From the NCBI RefSeq assembly GCF_027947535.2, contig NZ_JAAGKO020000031.1, positions 1 to 64,000 of the forward strand: DNA of 64,000 bases, read 5' to 3'. The notes beneath the pieces were generated by a model, which was not told the origin of the DNA, ran no database searches, and saw nothing but the letters and a program-made list of their open reading frames with translations. Below are positions 28,415 to 36,842 of the stretch, in pieces. A program made the translations under genes and the position numbers. This DNA is from Streptantibioticus silvisoli. Lineage in GTDB: Bacteria > Actinomycetota > Actinomycetes > Streptomycetales > Streptomycetaceae. The stretch's first letter is position 1, and each line of letters starts with the position of its first letter.

Positions 28415-28461
28415 CCGCCCCGGTCTTCCCCGGGTCCGTAGGACGCGGAAAGCCGGGGCGG
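28415..28461 (-). promoter_or_regulatory. Hairpin in the groES-groEL spacer
   Basis: CCGCCCCGG and CCGGGGCGG pair across a 29-base loop, with an internal TTCC/GGAA. It may stabilise or process the groES-groEL transcript, or attenuate groEL. Confidence 0.5.
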
Positions 28462-28525
28462 GGGCGCGGCTACATGTGTGGAGCCGGTGGTCCGATCCCC
28501 GCCGGAGCGGGGAACGCGCCGTGTG

Positions 28526-28834
28526 TTACTTCTCGACGATCGCGAGAACGTCGCGGGCCGAGAGGACGAGGTACTCCTCGCCGTTGTACTTGACCTCGGT
28601 GCCGCCGTACTTGCTGTAGAGCACGACGTCACCGACCTTGACGTCGAGCGGAAGACGGTTGCCGTCCTCGAAGCGACCCGGACCGACGGCGAGGATGACG
28701 CCCTCCTGGGGCTTCTCCTTCGCGGTGTCCGGGATGACCAGGCCCGAGGCCGTGGTCTGCTCGGCCTCGAGCGGCTGGACCACAACGCGGTCCTCAAGCG
28801 GCTTGATGGCAACCTTGGTGCTGGCGGTCGTCAC
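28526..28834 (-). CDS. groES: Co-chaperonin GroES
   Basis: The 102-residue Hsp10 reads [20 protein letters not shown], then the mobile loop with [15 protein letters not shown] and the roof beta hairpin [11 protein letters not shown], ending [13 protein letters not shown]. It caps the GroEL ring. GTG 28834 has GGGAGG at suitable distance and matches the family N-terminus. It is the first gene of the groES-groEL1 operon, controlled by a promoter embedded between two CIRCE operators. Confidence 0.97.
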   Translation of the reverse strand: MTTASTKVAIKPLEDRVVVQPLEAEQTTASGLVIPDTAKEKPQEGVILAVGPGRFEDGNRLPLDVKVGDVVLYSKYGGTEVKYNGEEYLVLSARDVLAIVEK

Positions 28835-28933
28835 GATCCGACCTCCCCCTTCGGAGAGCTGACGGGAGTAAATGTCTTGGGTGGCGACCTGGTAGGCCCG
28901 TCGTCGCGGGTGCCGGACCTGCCCGTCGCTGTG

Positions 28934-28960
28934 CTGGCACTCCCTGGCGGAGAGTGCCAA
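28934..28960. promoter_or_regulatory. CIRCE element 1 (HrcA operator)
   Basis: TGGCACTC-N9-GAGTGCCA matches the CIRCE inverted repeat TTAGCACTC-N9-GAGTGCTAA in all core positions. It lies just downstream of the -10 box, over the likely transcription start of groES. Confidence 0.9.
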
Positions 28961-28965
28961 CGCCG

Positions 28966-28994
28966 AGACTAGGACGGTCTTAGCACTCGGTCAA
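28966..28994 (-). promoter_or_regulatory. groES promoter
   Basis: On the minus strand TTGACC (28989-28994) and TAGTCT (28966-28971) are 17 bases apart. The -35 falls inside CIRCE 2 and the start site falls in or next to CIRCE 1. The leader to the groES GTG is about 125 bases. Confidence 0.8.
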
Positions 28995-29006
28995 GCGGAG
29001 TGCCAG
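28980..29006. promoter_or_regulatory. CIRCE element 2 (HrcA operator) overlapping -35
   Basis: TTAGCACTC-N9-GAGTGCCAG is an almost perfect CIRCE repeat, 46 bases from CIRCE 1 and covering the -35 hexamer. Confidence 0.85.
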
Positions 29007-29460
29007 CGCGCCGCGATCGGGATCCGGCGCGAAGGCGCACTCGACCGCCCGCCGCACGCCCCCCACGAGCGCCCGCCGGCCCCCTCGGCGAGACCCCCGC
29101 CGACCCCGCGCGCAGCCCCCTGTTGACCCCTCGGCACGCCCCCGCGAGCCCTTCCGTGCGGCCCCACGGGCCGCCTTCGCACGGTCCCGTCAGCCACCTT
29201 CGCACGGTCCCGTCAGCATCCTCCGTACGGCCCCGCCAGCCCGGCCGTACGGCGCCGTCAGCCCCTCTGTACGGCGCCGTCGGCCCATCCGCGCGCCCCC
29301 GAGGCCCCGTTGGCGCCGGACGCGCCGGCCCCTCAGCAACGCCCCTGGGCAACGCCTCTCAGCAACGCCCCTGGGCAACGCTCCTCGGCACCGCCCCTCC
29401 GCTCGGCCGCGCCCGGCGGACCCCGCCCCGGCCGGCGGCCCCCGCCCCGGTTTCCGCTGA
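29007..29460. repeat. Low-complexity spacer with ~25-bp and 26-bp repeats
   Basis: TTCGCACGGTCCCGTCAGC variants recur about every 25 bases at 29175-29285, and CTCAGCAACGCCCCTGGGC is duplicated at 29332 and 29358 (26-base period). No gene is supported between the groES promoter and 29473. Confidence 0.55.
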
Positions 29461-29472
29461 CACAATGGCCGG

Positions 29473-30672
29473 GTGAGCACCGCACCCCGGGACGACGTGC
29501 CCGACGACGACGCGTTCGGGTTTCTGCTGACGGCTGAAGGCACGGAACTGCTCGCGTCGTTGCGGGACTTCACGCCCGAGCAGGAGCTGGCGACGGCGAC
29601 GCGGCTGCGGCGCGGCTATCCGGCGCCGGTGGTGTCGGAGGCGGTCGGGCAGGCGGGGCTGCGGCGGCGGGCGGTGGCGAAGTTCGGGGACGACGCCTGG
29701 CGGATGTTCTTCACCCCGGACGGCGTCGAGCAGGCGACCCGGGCCGGCGTGGCGGAGCACCGGGCGCGGCGGCTGGCGGGGCTGGGGGTGCGGCGGCTGG
29801 CGGACCTGTGCGGCGGGATCGGCGGCGACGCGATCGCGCTGGCCCGCGCCGGGATCGAGGTGCTGGCGGTCGACCGTTCACCGCGTACCTGCGCGGTCGC
29901 GGCGGCCAACGCGGCGGCGCTGGGGCTGGCGGACCGGATCACCGTGCGGTGCCAGGACGTGGCCGCGGTGCCGCTCGACGGGTTCGACGCGGTCTTCGTG
30001 GACCCGGCCCGGCGTGGCGGGCGCGGCCGGATCTTCGACCCGGAGGCGTACTCGCCGCCGCTGTCGTGGGCGGTGCGGGCGGCCCGTTCGGCGCCGCACG
30101 CCGCGCTGAAGGTGGCGCCGGGCATCCCGCACGAGGCGGTGCCGCACGACGCGGAGGCGGAGTGGGTCTCGCAGGGCGGCGACGTCAAGGAGGCGGTGCT
30201 GTGGTTCGGTACGCGGCCGGGCGCCCGGTGCGCGACGCTGCTGCCGGCCGGGGTGACGCTGACCGGTGCCGGGCTGCCCGATCCGCCGGCCGGGCCGGTG
30301 CGGCGGTACCTGTACGAGCCGGACGGCGCGGTGATCCGGGCGCATCTGGTGGCCGAGGTGGCCCGGGAGACCGGCGGCACGCTGATCGACCCGACGATCG
30401 CCTACGTCACCTCGGACCGGCTGGTGGCGACGCCGTACGCGAGCGCCTACGAGATCACCGACGTGCTGCCGTTCAACCTCAAGCGGCTCAAGGCGCTGCT
30501 GCGCGAGCGCGAGGTGGGCACGCTGACGGTGAAGAAGCGCGGTTCGGCGGTGGAGCCGGAGGAGGTGCGCCGCCGCGTCCGCCCGAGCGGGCCGAACGCG
30601 GCGACGGTGCTGCTGACCCGGGTGGCCGGGGCGCCGGCCATGCTGATCGGCGCCCCGGCCGCCGCGGAGTGA
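29473..30672 (+). CDS. THUMP-like class I SAM-dependent methyltransferase family protein
   Basis: The 399-residue protein has a helical N-terminus, a Rossmann methyltransferase core with the SAM motif LADLCGGIGGDAIALARAG and DRSP, and motif IV DAVFVDPARRGGRGR. It ends in a C-terminal THUMP-like region with DVLPFNLKRLKALLRERE and GTLTVKKRG. The DPAR motif and domain order match the actinobacterial PRDD/THUMP-like methyltransferases annotated as RNA or protein methyltransferases; the substrate is unknown. GTG 29473 is preceded by CACAAT at six bases, a leaderless pattern. It is convergent with the secreted cell-wall protein, 21 bases away. Confidence 0.88.
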   Translation: MSTAPRDDVPDDDAFGFLLTAEGTELLASLRDFTPEQELATATRLRRGYPAPVVSEAVGQAGLRRRAVAKFGDDAWRMFFTPDGVEQATRAGVAEHRARRLAGLGVRRLADLCGGIGGDAIALARAGIEVLAVDRSPRTCAVAAANAAALGLADRITVRCQDVAAVPLDGFDAVFVDPARRGGRGRIFDPEAYSPPLSWAVRAARSAPHAALKVAPGIPHEAVPHDAEAEWVSQGGDVKEAVLWFGTRPGARCATLLPAGVTLTGAGLPDPPAGPVRRYLYEPDGAVIRAHLVAEVARETGGTLIDPTIAYVTSDRLVATPYASAYEITDVLPFNLKRLKALLREREVGTLTVKKRGSAVEPEEVRRRVRPSGPNAATVLLTRVAGAPAMLIGAPAAAE

Positions 30673-30693
30673 TCCGGCGTTACCGGCGGACCG

Positions 30694-32718
30694 TCAGCGG
30701 ACGATGCCGACCGGCGAGCCCAGGGCGTGCGCCTGCGGGCCGGCGGTGCCGCCGTGCGACGCGGCGGTGGCCGCGCGGCGGGTGGTGAACGCCTCCGGCG
30801 TCCGCGCCGGCTTGATCGGGGTCGCGCTGGCGCCGTTGAGGAACGTGTCGTAGACCCAGTTGCCGGACACCGCCAGGGAGTTGGCCAGGCCGTCGAAGGC
30901 GTTGGTCGTGACGTTGGAGGTGCCGCTGAAGGTGACGATGTCCTGCACGGAGGCCGACTCGTCCTTGAGGTAGGTCTCGTCGACCGCGTCGGCCGCGGTG
31001 GGCGTGACCCACATGACCGGGCCCCAGCCGGCCATCGAGGAGTAGCCGTCCAGGCCGTCATGCCAGTTGTCGTCGTCGACGAAGGTGGCGGTGTACGGGC
31101 CGCCGGCCCACCACATGCGGGCCAGCGCCACCGAGGTGCCGGTGTTGCCGCTGCCGGAGACCGGGTAGGCGTAGACCGTGCTGCCCCAGTTGGACAGGTG
31201 GCCGGCCCTGACCGCGCCGGCCAGCGCGGTGGACGCGCTGCCGATCGGGATCAGTACGGTGCTGGGCGACAGCGAGTCGAGGTACTGGTAGACCGAGGCG
31301 GTCATGGTGGAGCCGTCGGTGTAGACCGCGGTGGCGTTGCTGTCGGCGCCGGCGGAGCCCGCGGCGGCCTCGGCCTCCAGGATGGAGTGGTAGTCGCCGC
31401 CGGTGGCGAGGAAGACGTAACCGGGGGCGCTCGCGGTGGCCTTGGCGATGTCGACCGAGGTGACGTAGCGCGAACTGCCGGAGATCCGCACGGCCTTGTA
31501 GCCGAGCGAGGTCACCTTGGTGGAGACCGCGGAGCTGAGGACGCTGGTGCCGCCGACCAGGTAGACCGTCCTGCCCTGCGGCAGCACCCGCTGGAGTTCT
31601 GCCTGCACCGCGCTGTCGAGCGAGGTGGCGGTGGTCATCAGCGCCGGGCCGTTCTTCTTGGCGGCCAGCGCCGGGACCAGGCCGGCGTCGGTCTGGTCGC
31701 CGCTGGCCACCAGGACCGCGGAGTCGGCGGTCTGCAGGCCGGGTGCCGACTGCCCGGCGGTGTTCCAGTTCCAGCGGGACGCGGCGATGTTGGTGGCCGC
31801 CGCGCTGCTTCCGTAGACCCGGCCGGCGTGCACGGCGTTGTCCGGCTGCCAGGCCAGGTAGCCGGCGCTGCGCCCGACGTCGGTGACCGTCGGGGTGGAC
31901 GCGGTCAGGTCGATGCTGACCTCGGTGTGCGTGGAGCCGCTGGTGGCGACCGCCAGGACGGTACCGCCGTCCGGCGCCCAGGTGTACGACCCGTAGGTGC
32001 GGCCGTCGCTGGTGAGCTGCTGGGCGTTGCCGCCGTCGGAGTCGGCCAGGTAGGCCTGCCCGTCGGATCCGGTGTAGACGAGCTGGTCGCCGGCCTGCGA
32101 CTGCACGGCGTCGGAGCCGGCCGCGATGACCTGGCTGACGTCGTAGGTCTGCTCGTCGTACCGCCACACCGACAGGTTGTGGCCGCAGCCGCCGCTGGAC
32201 CGGGTGAAGTACACGGAGTCGCCGCCGGCCGAGGCCGACGCCTGGGTGTCGCAGTTGCCGCTGGACATCTGGGCGGCGCTCAGCAGGTTCTGCGGGCCGG
32301 TGGCACCGTCGGCCGGGGCGATCTGGAGCTTGCCGGCCGCGGTGTAGACGACGGACCGGCCGCCGAAGGCGAAGGCCGGGCCGGTCGGCGCCCCGGTGCT
32401 GGCGGCGGTGGTGTGCACGGTGTGCAGGCCGCTGCCGTCGTACCGCTGGGTGACGACGCTGTTGCCGGTGATCGACACGAGGCGGGCGCCGGTCGGCGAC
32501 CAGGCCGGCTGGGTGCCGGAACCGGTCAGGGTGCGCACGGTGGCACCGGCGGCCGTCACCTCGGTGACGGTGCCGGAGGTGCCGCTGCTGGCGATGACGG
32601 TGCCGGCCGAGGTGCTGCCGGCGTAGGCGGACGACGGCAGGGCCGCCAGGACCGTGCCCGCGGCGACCGCGATCGCCACGGAGAGCGCCGCGGAGGTGCG
32701 GCGGGTGGAACTGTTCAC
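30694..32718 (-). CDS. Secreted cell wall-binding repeat (CWBR2) protein with beta-propeller-like N-terminus
   Basis: The 674-residue exported protein starts at GTG 32718 behind GGGGG. A signal peptide (SAALSVAIAVAAGTVLAALPSSAYA) is followed by a TolB/WD40-like region with recurrent motifs (QPAWSPTGARLVSITG, GSYTWAPDGGTVLAVATSG) to about residue 330. Two or three cell-wall-binding repeat 2 modules follow (LVPALAAKKNGPALMTTATS, GRTVYLVGGTSVLSSAVSTK, GYKAVRISGSSRYVTSVDIA), typical of Gram-positive surface proteins. No catalytic domain is evident. Expression may be controlled by the leader described at 32735-32832, consistent with cell-wall genes under c-di-AMP riboswitches in Streptomyces. Confidence 0.85.
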   Translation of the reverse strand: MNSSTRRTSAALSVAIAVAAGTVLAALPSSAYAGSTSAGTVIASSGTSGTVTEVTAAGATVRTLTGSGTQPAWSPTGARLVSITGNSVVTQRYDGSGLHTVHTTAASTGAPTGPAFAFGGRSVVYTAAGKLQIAPADGATGPQNLLSAAQMSSGNCDTQASASAGGDSVYFTRSSGGCGHNLSVWRYDEQTYDVSQVIAAGSDAVQSQAGDQLVYTGSDGQAYLADSDGGNAQQLTSDGRTYGSYTWAPDGGTVLAVATSGSTHTEVSIDLTASTPTVTDVGRSAGYLAWQPDNAVHAGRVYGSSAAATNIAASRWNWNTAGQSAPGLQTADSAVLVASGDQTDAGLVPALAAKKNGPALMTTATSLDSAVQAELQRVLPQGRTVYLVGGTSVLSSAVSTKVTSLGYKAVRISGSSRYVTSVDIAKATASAPGYVFLATGGDYHSILEAEAAAGSAGADSNATAVYTDGSTMTASVYQYLDSLSPSTVLIPIGSASTALAGAVRAGHLSNWGSTVYAYPVSGSGNTGTSVALARMWWAGGPYTATFVDDDNWHDGLDGYSSMAGWGPVMWVTPTAADAVDETYLKDESASVQDIVTFSGTSNVTTNAFDGLANSLAVSGNWVYDTFLNGASATPIKPARTPEAFTTRRAATAASHGGTAGPQAHALGSPVGIVR

Positions 32719-32734
32719 TTGTGCCCCCACGAAA

Positions 32735-32832
32735 GGTGTGCGCGGCCGTCGCGTCCTCCCCTTGAGTCCCCCGGCGTCGGCGCACGCGGATTCCCCACGC
32801 GTGGCCGGCTGGTGCGACGGCAGCCGGGTCAC
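32735..32832 (-). ncRNA. Candidate c-di-AMP (ydaO/yuaA-like) riboswitch leader
   Basis: On the minus strand the leader contains GCGCCGA, then GGGGGACTCAAGGGG (32758-32772) and GGACGCG. This recalls the conserved GCCGAA ... GGGGAcCCAAGGGGUGAAUCG segment of ydaO RNAs, which in Streptomyces precede cell-wall protein genes. Two hairpins are visible: CCGGCTG/CAGCCGG (32805-32827) and CACGCG/CGCGTG (32783-32803). Several consensus bases differ (AGGACG for UGAAUC), so this is tentative. The rest of 32719-33086 shows no gene. Confidence 0.4.
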
Positions 32833-33086
32833 TGTAACGCGCGGAAGGTGTGATGGGAATGTGAAATATCTCCATCCGCTTCACAGCCGCCACCGGGCGC
32901 CCGGCAGCGTTTTCCGCGGGTTCGCGGCACCCGCCGGCGCGTCATCCGGCCCGCCGGCACACCGTCCTCCGGCCACGGCACGCTGTCACCGGCTCGACGG
33001 CACGCCGTCATCCGGTCCGACGGCACACCGCAAGCCGGACCGCCGGCACGCCCCCACCCGGTCGCCGTGGCGGGGCGGTTGAGCGG

Positions 33087-33350
33087 TCAGGCCGCGCCGC
33101 CGGCCTGGACGAACCGCCAGCGGTGCACCGGACGGGCGATCAACTCCCCCGGCGGGTCCGGCAGTTCGGGTACGTCGGCGTCGTAGCCGCCGGGCCACCA
33201 GGTGATGACCAGCACCCGGTCGCCGGGCGCGGTCAGCGTCTCGCGGCGCGACGGTTCGGCGCCCAGCGTGCACTCGCGCGTCCAGGCCAGCAGGTCGGCG
33301 CCGCGGCCGTCGGCGGCGCGGGCCTCCCACATCAGCGCGACGGTGGCCAT
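33087..33350 (-). CDS. Small conserved-looking protein coupled to tsaD
   Basis: The 87-residue product begins [20 protein letters not shown] and includes GDRVLVITWWPGGYDADVPE and VHRWRFVQAGGAA. The ATG overlaps the tsaD stop by one base (TGATG), so translation is coupled to tsaD. The short beta-alpha pattern with alternating hydrophobics could be a dimeric alpha/beta-barrel fold, but I do not recognise a family. Its place at the end of tsaB-rimI-tsaD suggests co-expression only. Confidence 0.75.
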   Translation of the reverse strand: MATVALMWEARAADGRGADLLAWTRECTLGAEPSRRETLTAPGDRVLVITWWPGGYDADVPELPDPPGELIARPVHRWRFVQAGGAA

Positions 33351-34426
33351 CAGTGGTGGTGGCCGGGCGCGGTGGCCGGGGTGCGGCCGGGGACGTGCGG
33401 TTCGGTGACCGGCAGCGAGGAGTCGGCCGGCAGGTCCCAGTCGGAGGCGGACCGGCCGCGGGCCACCATCTCGGCGCCGAGAGCGGCCACCATCGCGCCG
33501 TTGTCGGTGCACAGCTTCGGCCGCGGCACGCGCAGTTCGATGCCGGCGTCGGCGCAACGCCGCTGGGCCATCGCGCGCAGGCGGGAGTTGGCGGCGACGC
33601 CGCCGCCGATCATCAGGTGCTCGACGCCGTGGTCCTTGCAGGCCCGGATCGCCTTGCGGGTCAGCACGTCGGTGACGGCCTCCTGGAAGGACGCGGCGAC
33701 ATCGGCGATCGGCACGTCCGCGCCCTCACGGCGGCGTTCCTCCACCCAGCGGGCGACGGCGGTCTTCAGGCCGGAGAAGGAGAAGTCGTAGACCGGGTCG
33801 CGCGGTCCGGTCAGCCCGCGCGGGAAGCGGATCGCCTTGGGGTCGCCGTCGCGCGCGTACCGGTCGACGGCGGGGCCGCCGGGGAAGCCGAGCCCGAGCA
33901 CCCGGGCCACCTTGTCGAACGCCTCACCGGCCGCGTCGTCGATGGTCGAGCCCAGCGGCCGCACGTCGGAGGTGATGTCGGTGGTCAGCAGCAGGGAGGA
34001 GTGGCCGCCGGAGACCAGCAGCGCCATCGTCGGCTCCGGCAGCGCGCCGTGCTCCAGCTGGTCCACGCAGATGTGCGACGCGAGGTGGTTGACGCCGTAG
34101 AGCGGCTTGCCGAGCGCGTACGCGTACGCCTTGGCCGCCGACACCCCGACCAGCAGCGCGCCGGCCAGGCCGGGGCCGGCGGTGACGGCGATGCCGTCGA
34201 GGTCGGACGCGGCGACCCCGGCGTCCTTCAGGGCGCGCCGGATGGTGGGGACCATGGCCTCCAGGTGGGCGCGGCTGGCGACCTCGGGCACCACGCCGCC
34301 GAACCGGGCGTGTTCCTCGACGCTGGAGGCGACCGCGTCGGCGAGCAGGGTGTGGCCGCGCACGATGCCGACGCCGGTCTCGTCGCAGGAGGTCTCGATG
34401 CCGAGGACGAGGGGTTCGTCAGCCAT
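33350..34426 (-). CDS. tsaD: tRNA N6-adenosine threonylcarbamoyltransferase TsaD
   Basis: TsaD transfers the threonylcarbamoyl group from TC-AMP to A37 of ANN-decoding tRNAs, making t6A, with TsaB and TsaE. The 358-residue ASKHA protein has [17 protein letters not shown], the metal-binding HLASHICVD-type motif [48 protein letters not shown] and [13 protein letters not shown]. Its start overlaps the 3' end of rimI by eight bases and its stop overlaps the next small gene. It is part of the tsaB-rimI-tsaD operon. Confidence 0.97.
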   Translation of the reverse strand: MADEPLVLGIETSCDETGVGIVRGHTLLADAVASSVEEHARFGGVVPEVASRAHLEAMVPTIRRALKDAGVAASDLDGIAVTAGPGLAGALLVGVSAAKAYAYALGKPLYGVNHLASHICVDQLEHGALPEPTMALLVSGGHSSLLLTTDITSDVRPLGSTIDDAAGEAFDKVARVLGLGFPGGPAVDRYARDGDPKAIRFPRGLTGPRDPVYDFSFSGLKTAVARWVEERRREGADVPIADVAASFQEAVTDVLTRKAIRACKDHGVEHLMIGGGVAANSRLRAMAQRRCADAGIELRVPRPKLCTDNGAMVAALGAEMVARGRSASDWDLPADSSLPVTEPHVPGRTPATAPGHHH

Positions 34427-34931
34427 GGTGCAGTCCTTGGTCCGGAACGGAGGTGGGGTCGGTCAGTCGCATCACGAGGGCGTCGACGTCTCCGGGCTGG
34501 TAGTAGCCGCGCCGCACCCCGATCGGCTCGAACCCGAAGCGCCCGTAGAGGCGCTGGGCCGGCGCGTTGTCCACCCGGACCTCCAGCAGGACCTCGTGGC
34601 ACTCGAACGCGGTGGCCTGCCGCAGCAGTTCGGTCAGCAGCCGGGCGCCGAGGCCGGTGCCCTGGTGGCCGGCGGTGACGCCGATGGTGGTGACGTCGCC
34701 GGTGCCGGCGATCGCCGACAGGCCGGCGTACCCCGCCAGGCGGCCGTCGTTGCCGTCCTCGGCGACCACGTAGTACCGGTTGGCGCCCGGGTGGCGGGCG
34801 TTGGCCAGCTCCGACCAGAACATCCCGCGCGACCAGGCGTCGTCGGGGAACAGTTCGGCCTCCAGGTCCATCACCTGGTCCAGGTCCCACCAGCGCATCT
34901 CGCGCAGCGCCGGGGCGGTCGGCGCGGTCAC
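34419..34931 (-). CDS. rimI: Ribosomal protein S18-alanine N-acetyltransferase-like (RimI)
   Basis: The 170-residue GNAT enzyme starts at GTG 34931, overlapping the tsaB stop by four bases. The acetyl-CoA motif A is [19 protein letters not shown], preceded by [22 protein letters not shown]-type motif [12 protein letters not shown] and followed by [20 protein letters not shown] with the conserved Tyr of motif B. The tsaB-rimI-tsaD order is widespread and supports the RimI call; substrate range in actinobacteria may be broader than S18. Confidence 0.93.
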   Translation of the reverse strand: MTAPTAPALREMRWWDLDQVMDLEAELFPDDAWSRGMFWSELANARHPGANRYYVVAEDGNDGRLAGYAGLSAIAGTGDVTTIGVTAGHQGTGLGARLLTELLRQATAFECHEVLLEVRVDNAPAQRLYGRFGFEPIGVRRGYYQPGDVDALVMRLTDPTSVPDQGLHHG

Positions 34932-35590
34932 TTCGGCAGGACCTGCTTGTAGCCGGCCGGCACCTGGGCGTCCGGCCGGCGCAGGTAGAGCGGCAGCGCG
35001 GGCGGGAACTCCTCGCCGCGCGCCAGCTTCCCGGCGGCCAGCGCGGCCAGCGCGGCGGCGTCCTGGTGGGCGGGCGGCCGTACGTCGGGGAAGACCTCCG
35101 GGTACAGCGCGGCGCCGGCCCCGACCGCGGGCGCCCCGGCCACCTGCGCTGCGATGTCGGCGGGCCGGTCGACGGCCGGTTCGGTGACCCGGGCGCCGGC
35201 GTCGTCGTACCGGGCCCAGTAGACCTCCTTGCGGCGCGCGTCGGTGGCCACGGTGAACGGTCCGGTCAGACCGCCGTCGCGGGCCGCGTACGCCAGGCCG
35301 TCCAGCGTGCACAGGCCGTGCACCGGCACGCCGAGGGCGTCGCCCAGCGACGCCGCGGTGACCAGTCCGACCCGCAGCCCGGTGTACGGCCCCGGCCCGA
35401 CGCCGACCACGATCCCGGTCAGGTCCCCCACCACCGCCCCGGCCCGCGTCAGCACCCGGTCGACGGCGGGCAGCAGCAACTCGCCGTGCCGCCGGGCGTC
35501 CACGACGGTGGAGTGCGCGACAGCGTCCCTCCCGTCGTGCAGCGCGACGGTGACGGCGGGGGTGGCGGTGTCCAACGCGAGCAGCAACAC
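34928..35590 (-). CDS. tsaB: tRNA threonylcarbamoyladenosine biosynthesis protein TsaB
   Basis: The 220-residue ASKHA-fold partner of TsaD has MLLLALDTATPAVTVALHDG, HGELLLPAVDRVL, IVVGVGPGPYTGLRVGL and a C-terminal variable domain ending LPLYLRRPDAQVPAGYK. It lacks its own catalytic site and stabilises TsaD. It is first of three overlapping genes. A 70-bp tandem duplication sits directly upstream. Confidence 0.95.
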   Translation of the reverse strand: MLLLALDTATPAVTVALHDGRDAVAHSTVVDARRHGELLLPAVDRVLTRAGAVVGDLTGIVVGVGPGPYTGLRVGLVTAASLGDALGVPVHGLCTLDGLAYAARDGGLTGPFTVATDARRKEVYWARYDDAGARVTEPAVDRPADIAAQVAGAPAVGAGAALYPEVFPDVRPPAHQDAAALAALAAGKLARGEEFPPALPLYLRRPDAQVPAGYKQVLPK

Positions 35591-35625
35591 GGGGTCAGCC
35601 TAACGGCGCCGCTCATCCGGCGTTC

Positions 35626-35768
35626 GCCGGTCCTTGCGGGCGTTCGCCGGCTCTTACGTGCGTACGCCCGCCGCCGGGCGGACGTCACCGGGTGCGCCGG
35701 TCCTTGCGGGCGTTCGCCGGCTCCTCCGTGCGTACGCCCGCCGCCGGGCGGACGTCACCGGGTGCGCC
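35626..35768. repeat. 70-bp tandem duplication upstream of tsaB and the YkuD-like gene
   Basis: Bases 35641-35700 recur at 35711-35770 with two changes (CTCTTACGTG against CTCCTCCGTG); flanks extend the unit to 70 bases from about 35626. Units contain GCGTACGC. The array fills most of the 256-bp divergent spacer 35591-35846. Confidence 0.85.
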
Positions 35769-35846
35769 GCCGCCGGACGTTCCTCCGCGATCGCGGGCAC
35801 CGGTGGCGATCCGAAGGACAGACAAACACCTACTAGTCTTATCGCC

Positions 35847-36410
35847 ATGGCCAAGGTCAGCTCCGCAAGCATCGTCACCGCTCTCACCACGGCGGCGCTC
35901 GCCGCTGTCGGCGTGCTGGCGTGGCAGGCGTCGGCCGCCCCGGACCATGCCGGTTCCGCGCCGCGGCCGAGCGCGTCGGCGAGCCGGCACAGCGCGCCGC
36001 CCGGACCGTCGGCGGCGCAGAAGAAGGCCCTCGCGCTGCCCGCGGCGTCCGGCACCGGCAAGCGGGTCGTCTACTCGCCCGGCCGGCACCGGGTCTGGCT
36101 GGTGGCGGCCGACGGCACGGTGGCGCGGACCTACGCGGTCGCGCCGGGCACGGTCTCGCCGGTGGCGGGCACGTACAAGGTGACCGGCCACAGCGCGCTC
36201 ATCACCGGCAGCGACGGCGTACCGGTCAACCACATCGTGTACTTCGCGGTCTTCCAGTCGGTCTCGATCGCCTTCGACGCGGCGTCCGACGGCTCGTTCC
36301 CGACACCGGACCCGGCCAAGCGCACCGGTGCGATCCGGGAACACGTGGCGGACGCGGGCGCGATGTGGTCGTTCGCACCGGTCGGCACGAAGGTCGTCGT
36401 CGTCGCCTGA
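35847..36410 (+). CDS. Secreted YkuD/L,D-transpeptidase-like protein lacking catalytic residues
   Basis: The 187-residue protein has an N-terminal signal/anchor helix (SIVTALTTAALAAVGVLAWQ), a Ser/Ala/Pro linker and a domain reading RVVYSPGRHRVWLVAADGTV, YAVAPGTVSPVAGTYKV and VNHIVYFAVFQSVSIAFDAA, ending GAMWSFAPVGTKVVVV. The order of beta strands resembles the L,D-transpeptidase catalytic fold, but the S-H-G-C-(I/V)-R motif is replaced by IREHVADAGAM and the protein has no cysteine at all. I infer a non-catalytic YkuD-like envelope protein. TAGTCT seven bases before the ATG indicates leaderless expression. Confidence 0.75.
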   Translation: MAKVSSASIVTALTTAALAAVGVLAWQASAAPDHAGSAPRPSASASRHSAPPGPSAAQKKALALPAASGTGKRVVYSPGRHRVWLVAADGTVARTYAVAPGTVSPVAGTYKVTGHSALITGSDGVPVNHIVYFAVFQSVSIAFDAASDGSFPTPDPAKRTGAIREHVADAGAMWSFAPVGTKVVVVA

Positions 36411-36555
36411 CGCGGGCGCTCGGACCGCCTGACGCGGGTGCTCGGCGTGGCGTGGCGCCGTGGGACTTCACCGTGGAACGTTGCCGTGGCACCCCCTCGG
36501 CGTGGCACCGGCGTCACGCTGACGTGCCGCAGGTTCAGCCGATCGGGCTACCCGC
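36411..36555. other. Short spacer, no feature seen
   Basis: Contains GACGCGGGCGCTCGG/GACGCGGGTGCTCGG direct repeats (36411-36445) and no supported gene. Confidence 0.4.
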
Positions 36556-36783
36556 TCAGGCGGCGTCGCGTTGACCGCCGGGACGCCGGCGGGCGGAACG
36601 GTGGTCCGCGTCGGGCTGGTCCGCGCGGTTGTCGCCCCGGCGGTCGGGGCCGGGGCGGTCCGCGTCCGGGCGGTCCTCGTCGGGGACGGCCGGCGGGGTG
36701 GACAGCACGCGGGCGGCGTCGCAGGCCGCCAGGAGAACGCGCATCGGGGGCGTCGGCGGCAGGGTGCCGCGGTCGTCGGCCAT
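36556..36783 (-). CDS. Small acidic/Arg-rich hypothetical protein
   Basis: The 75-codon frame starts MADDRGTLPPTPPMRVLLAA with a near-perfect AGGAGG five bases upstream. The first 30 residues look folded (VLLAACDAARVLSTPP); the rest is a charged Asp/Arg/Pro-rich tail. An IdeR/DmdR-like half-conserved iron box lies 60-80 bases upstream. It sits 158 bases downstream of tsaE on the same strand. The strong ribosome site and codon use support it; I assign no function. Confidence 0.65.
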   Translation of the reverse strand: MADDRGTLPPTPPMRVLLAACDAARVLSTPPAVPDEDRPDADRPGPDRRGDNRADQPDADHRSARRRPGGQRDAA

Positions 36784-36842
36784 CCTCGCCTCCTGGGCTC
36801 GGCGGTCCGGCCGGGTCGGGCGACGCGGCCGCAGGATCGAAG

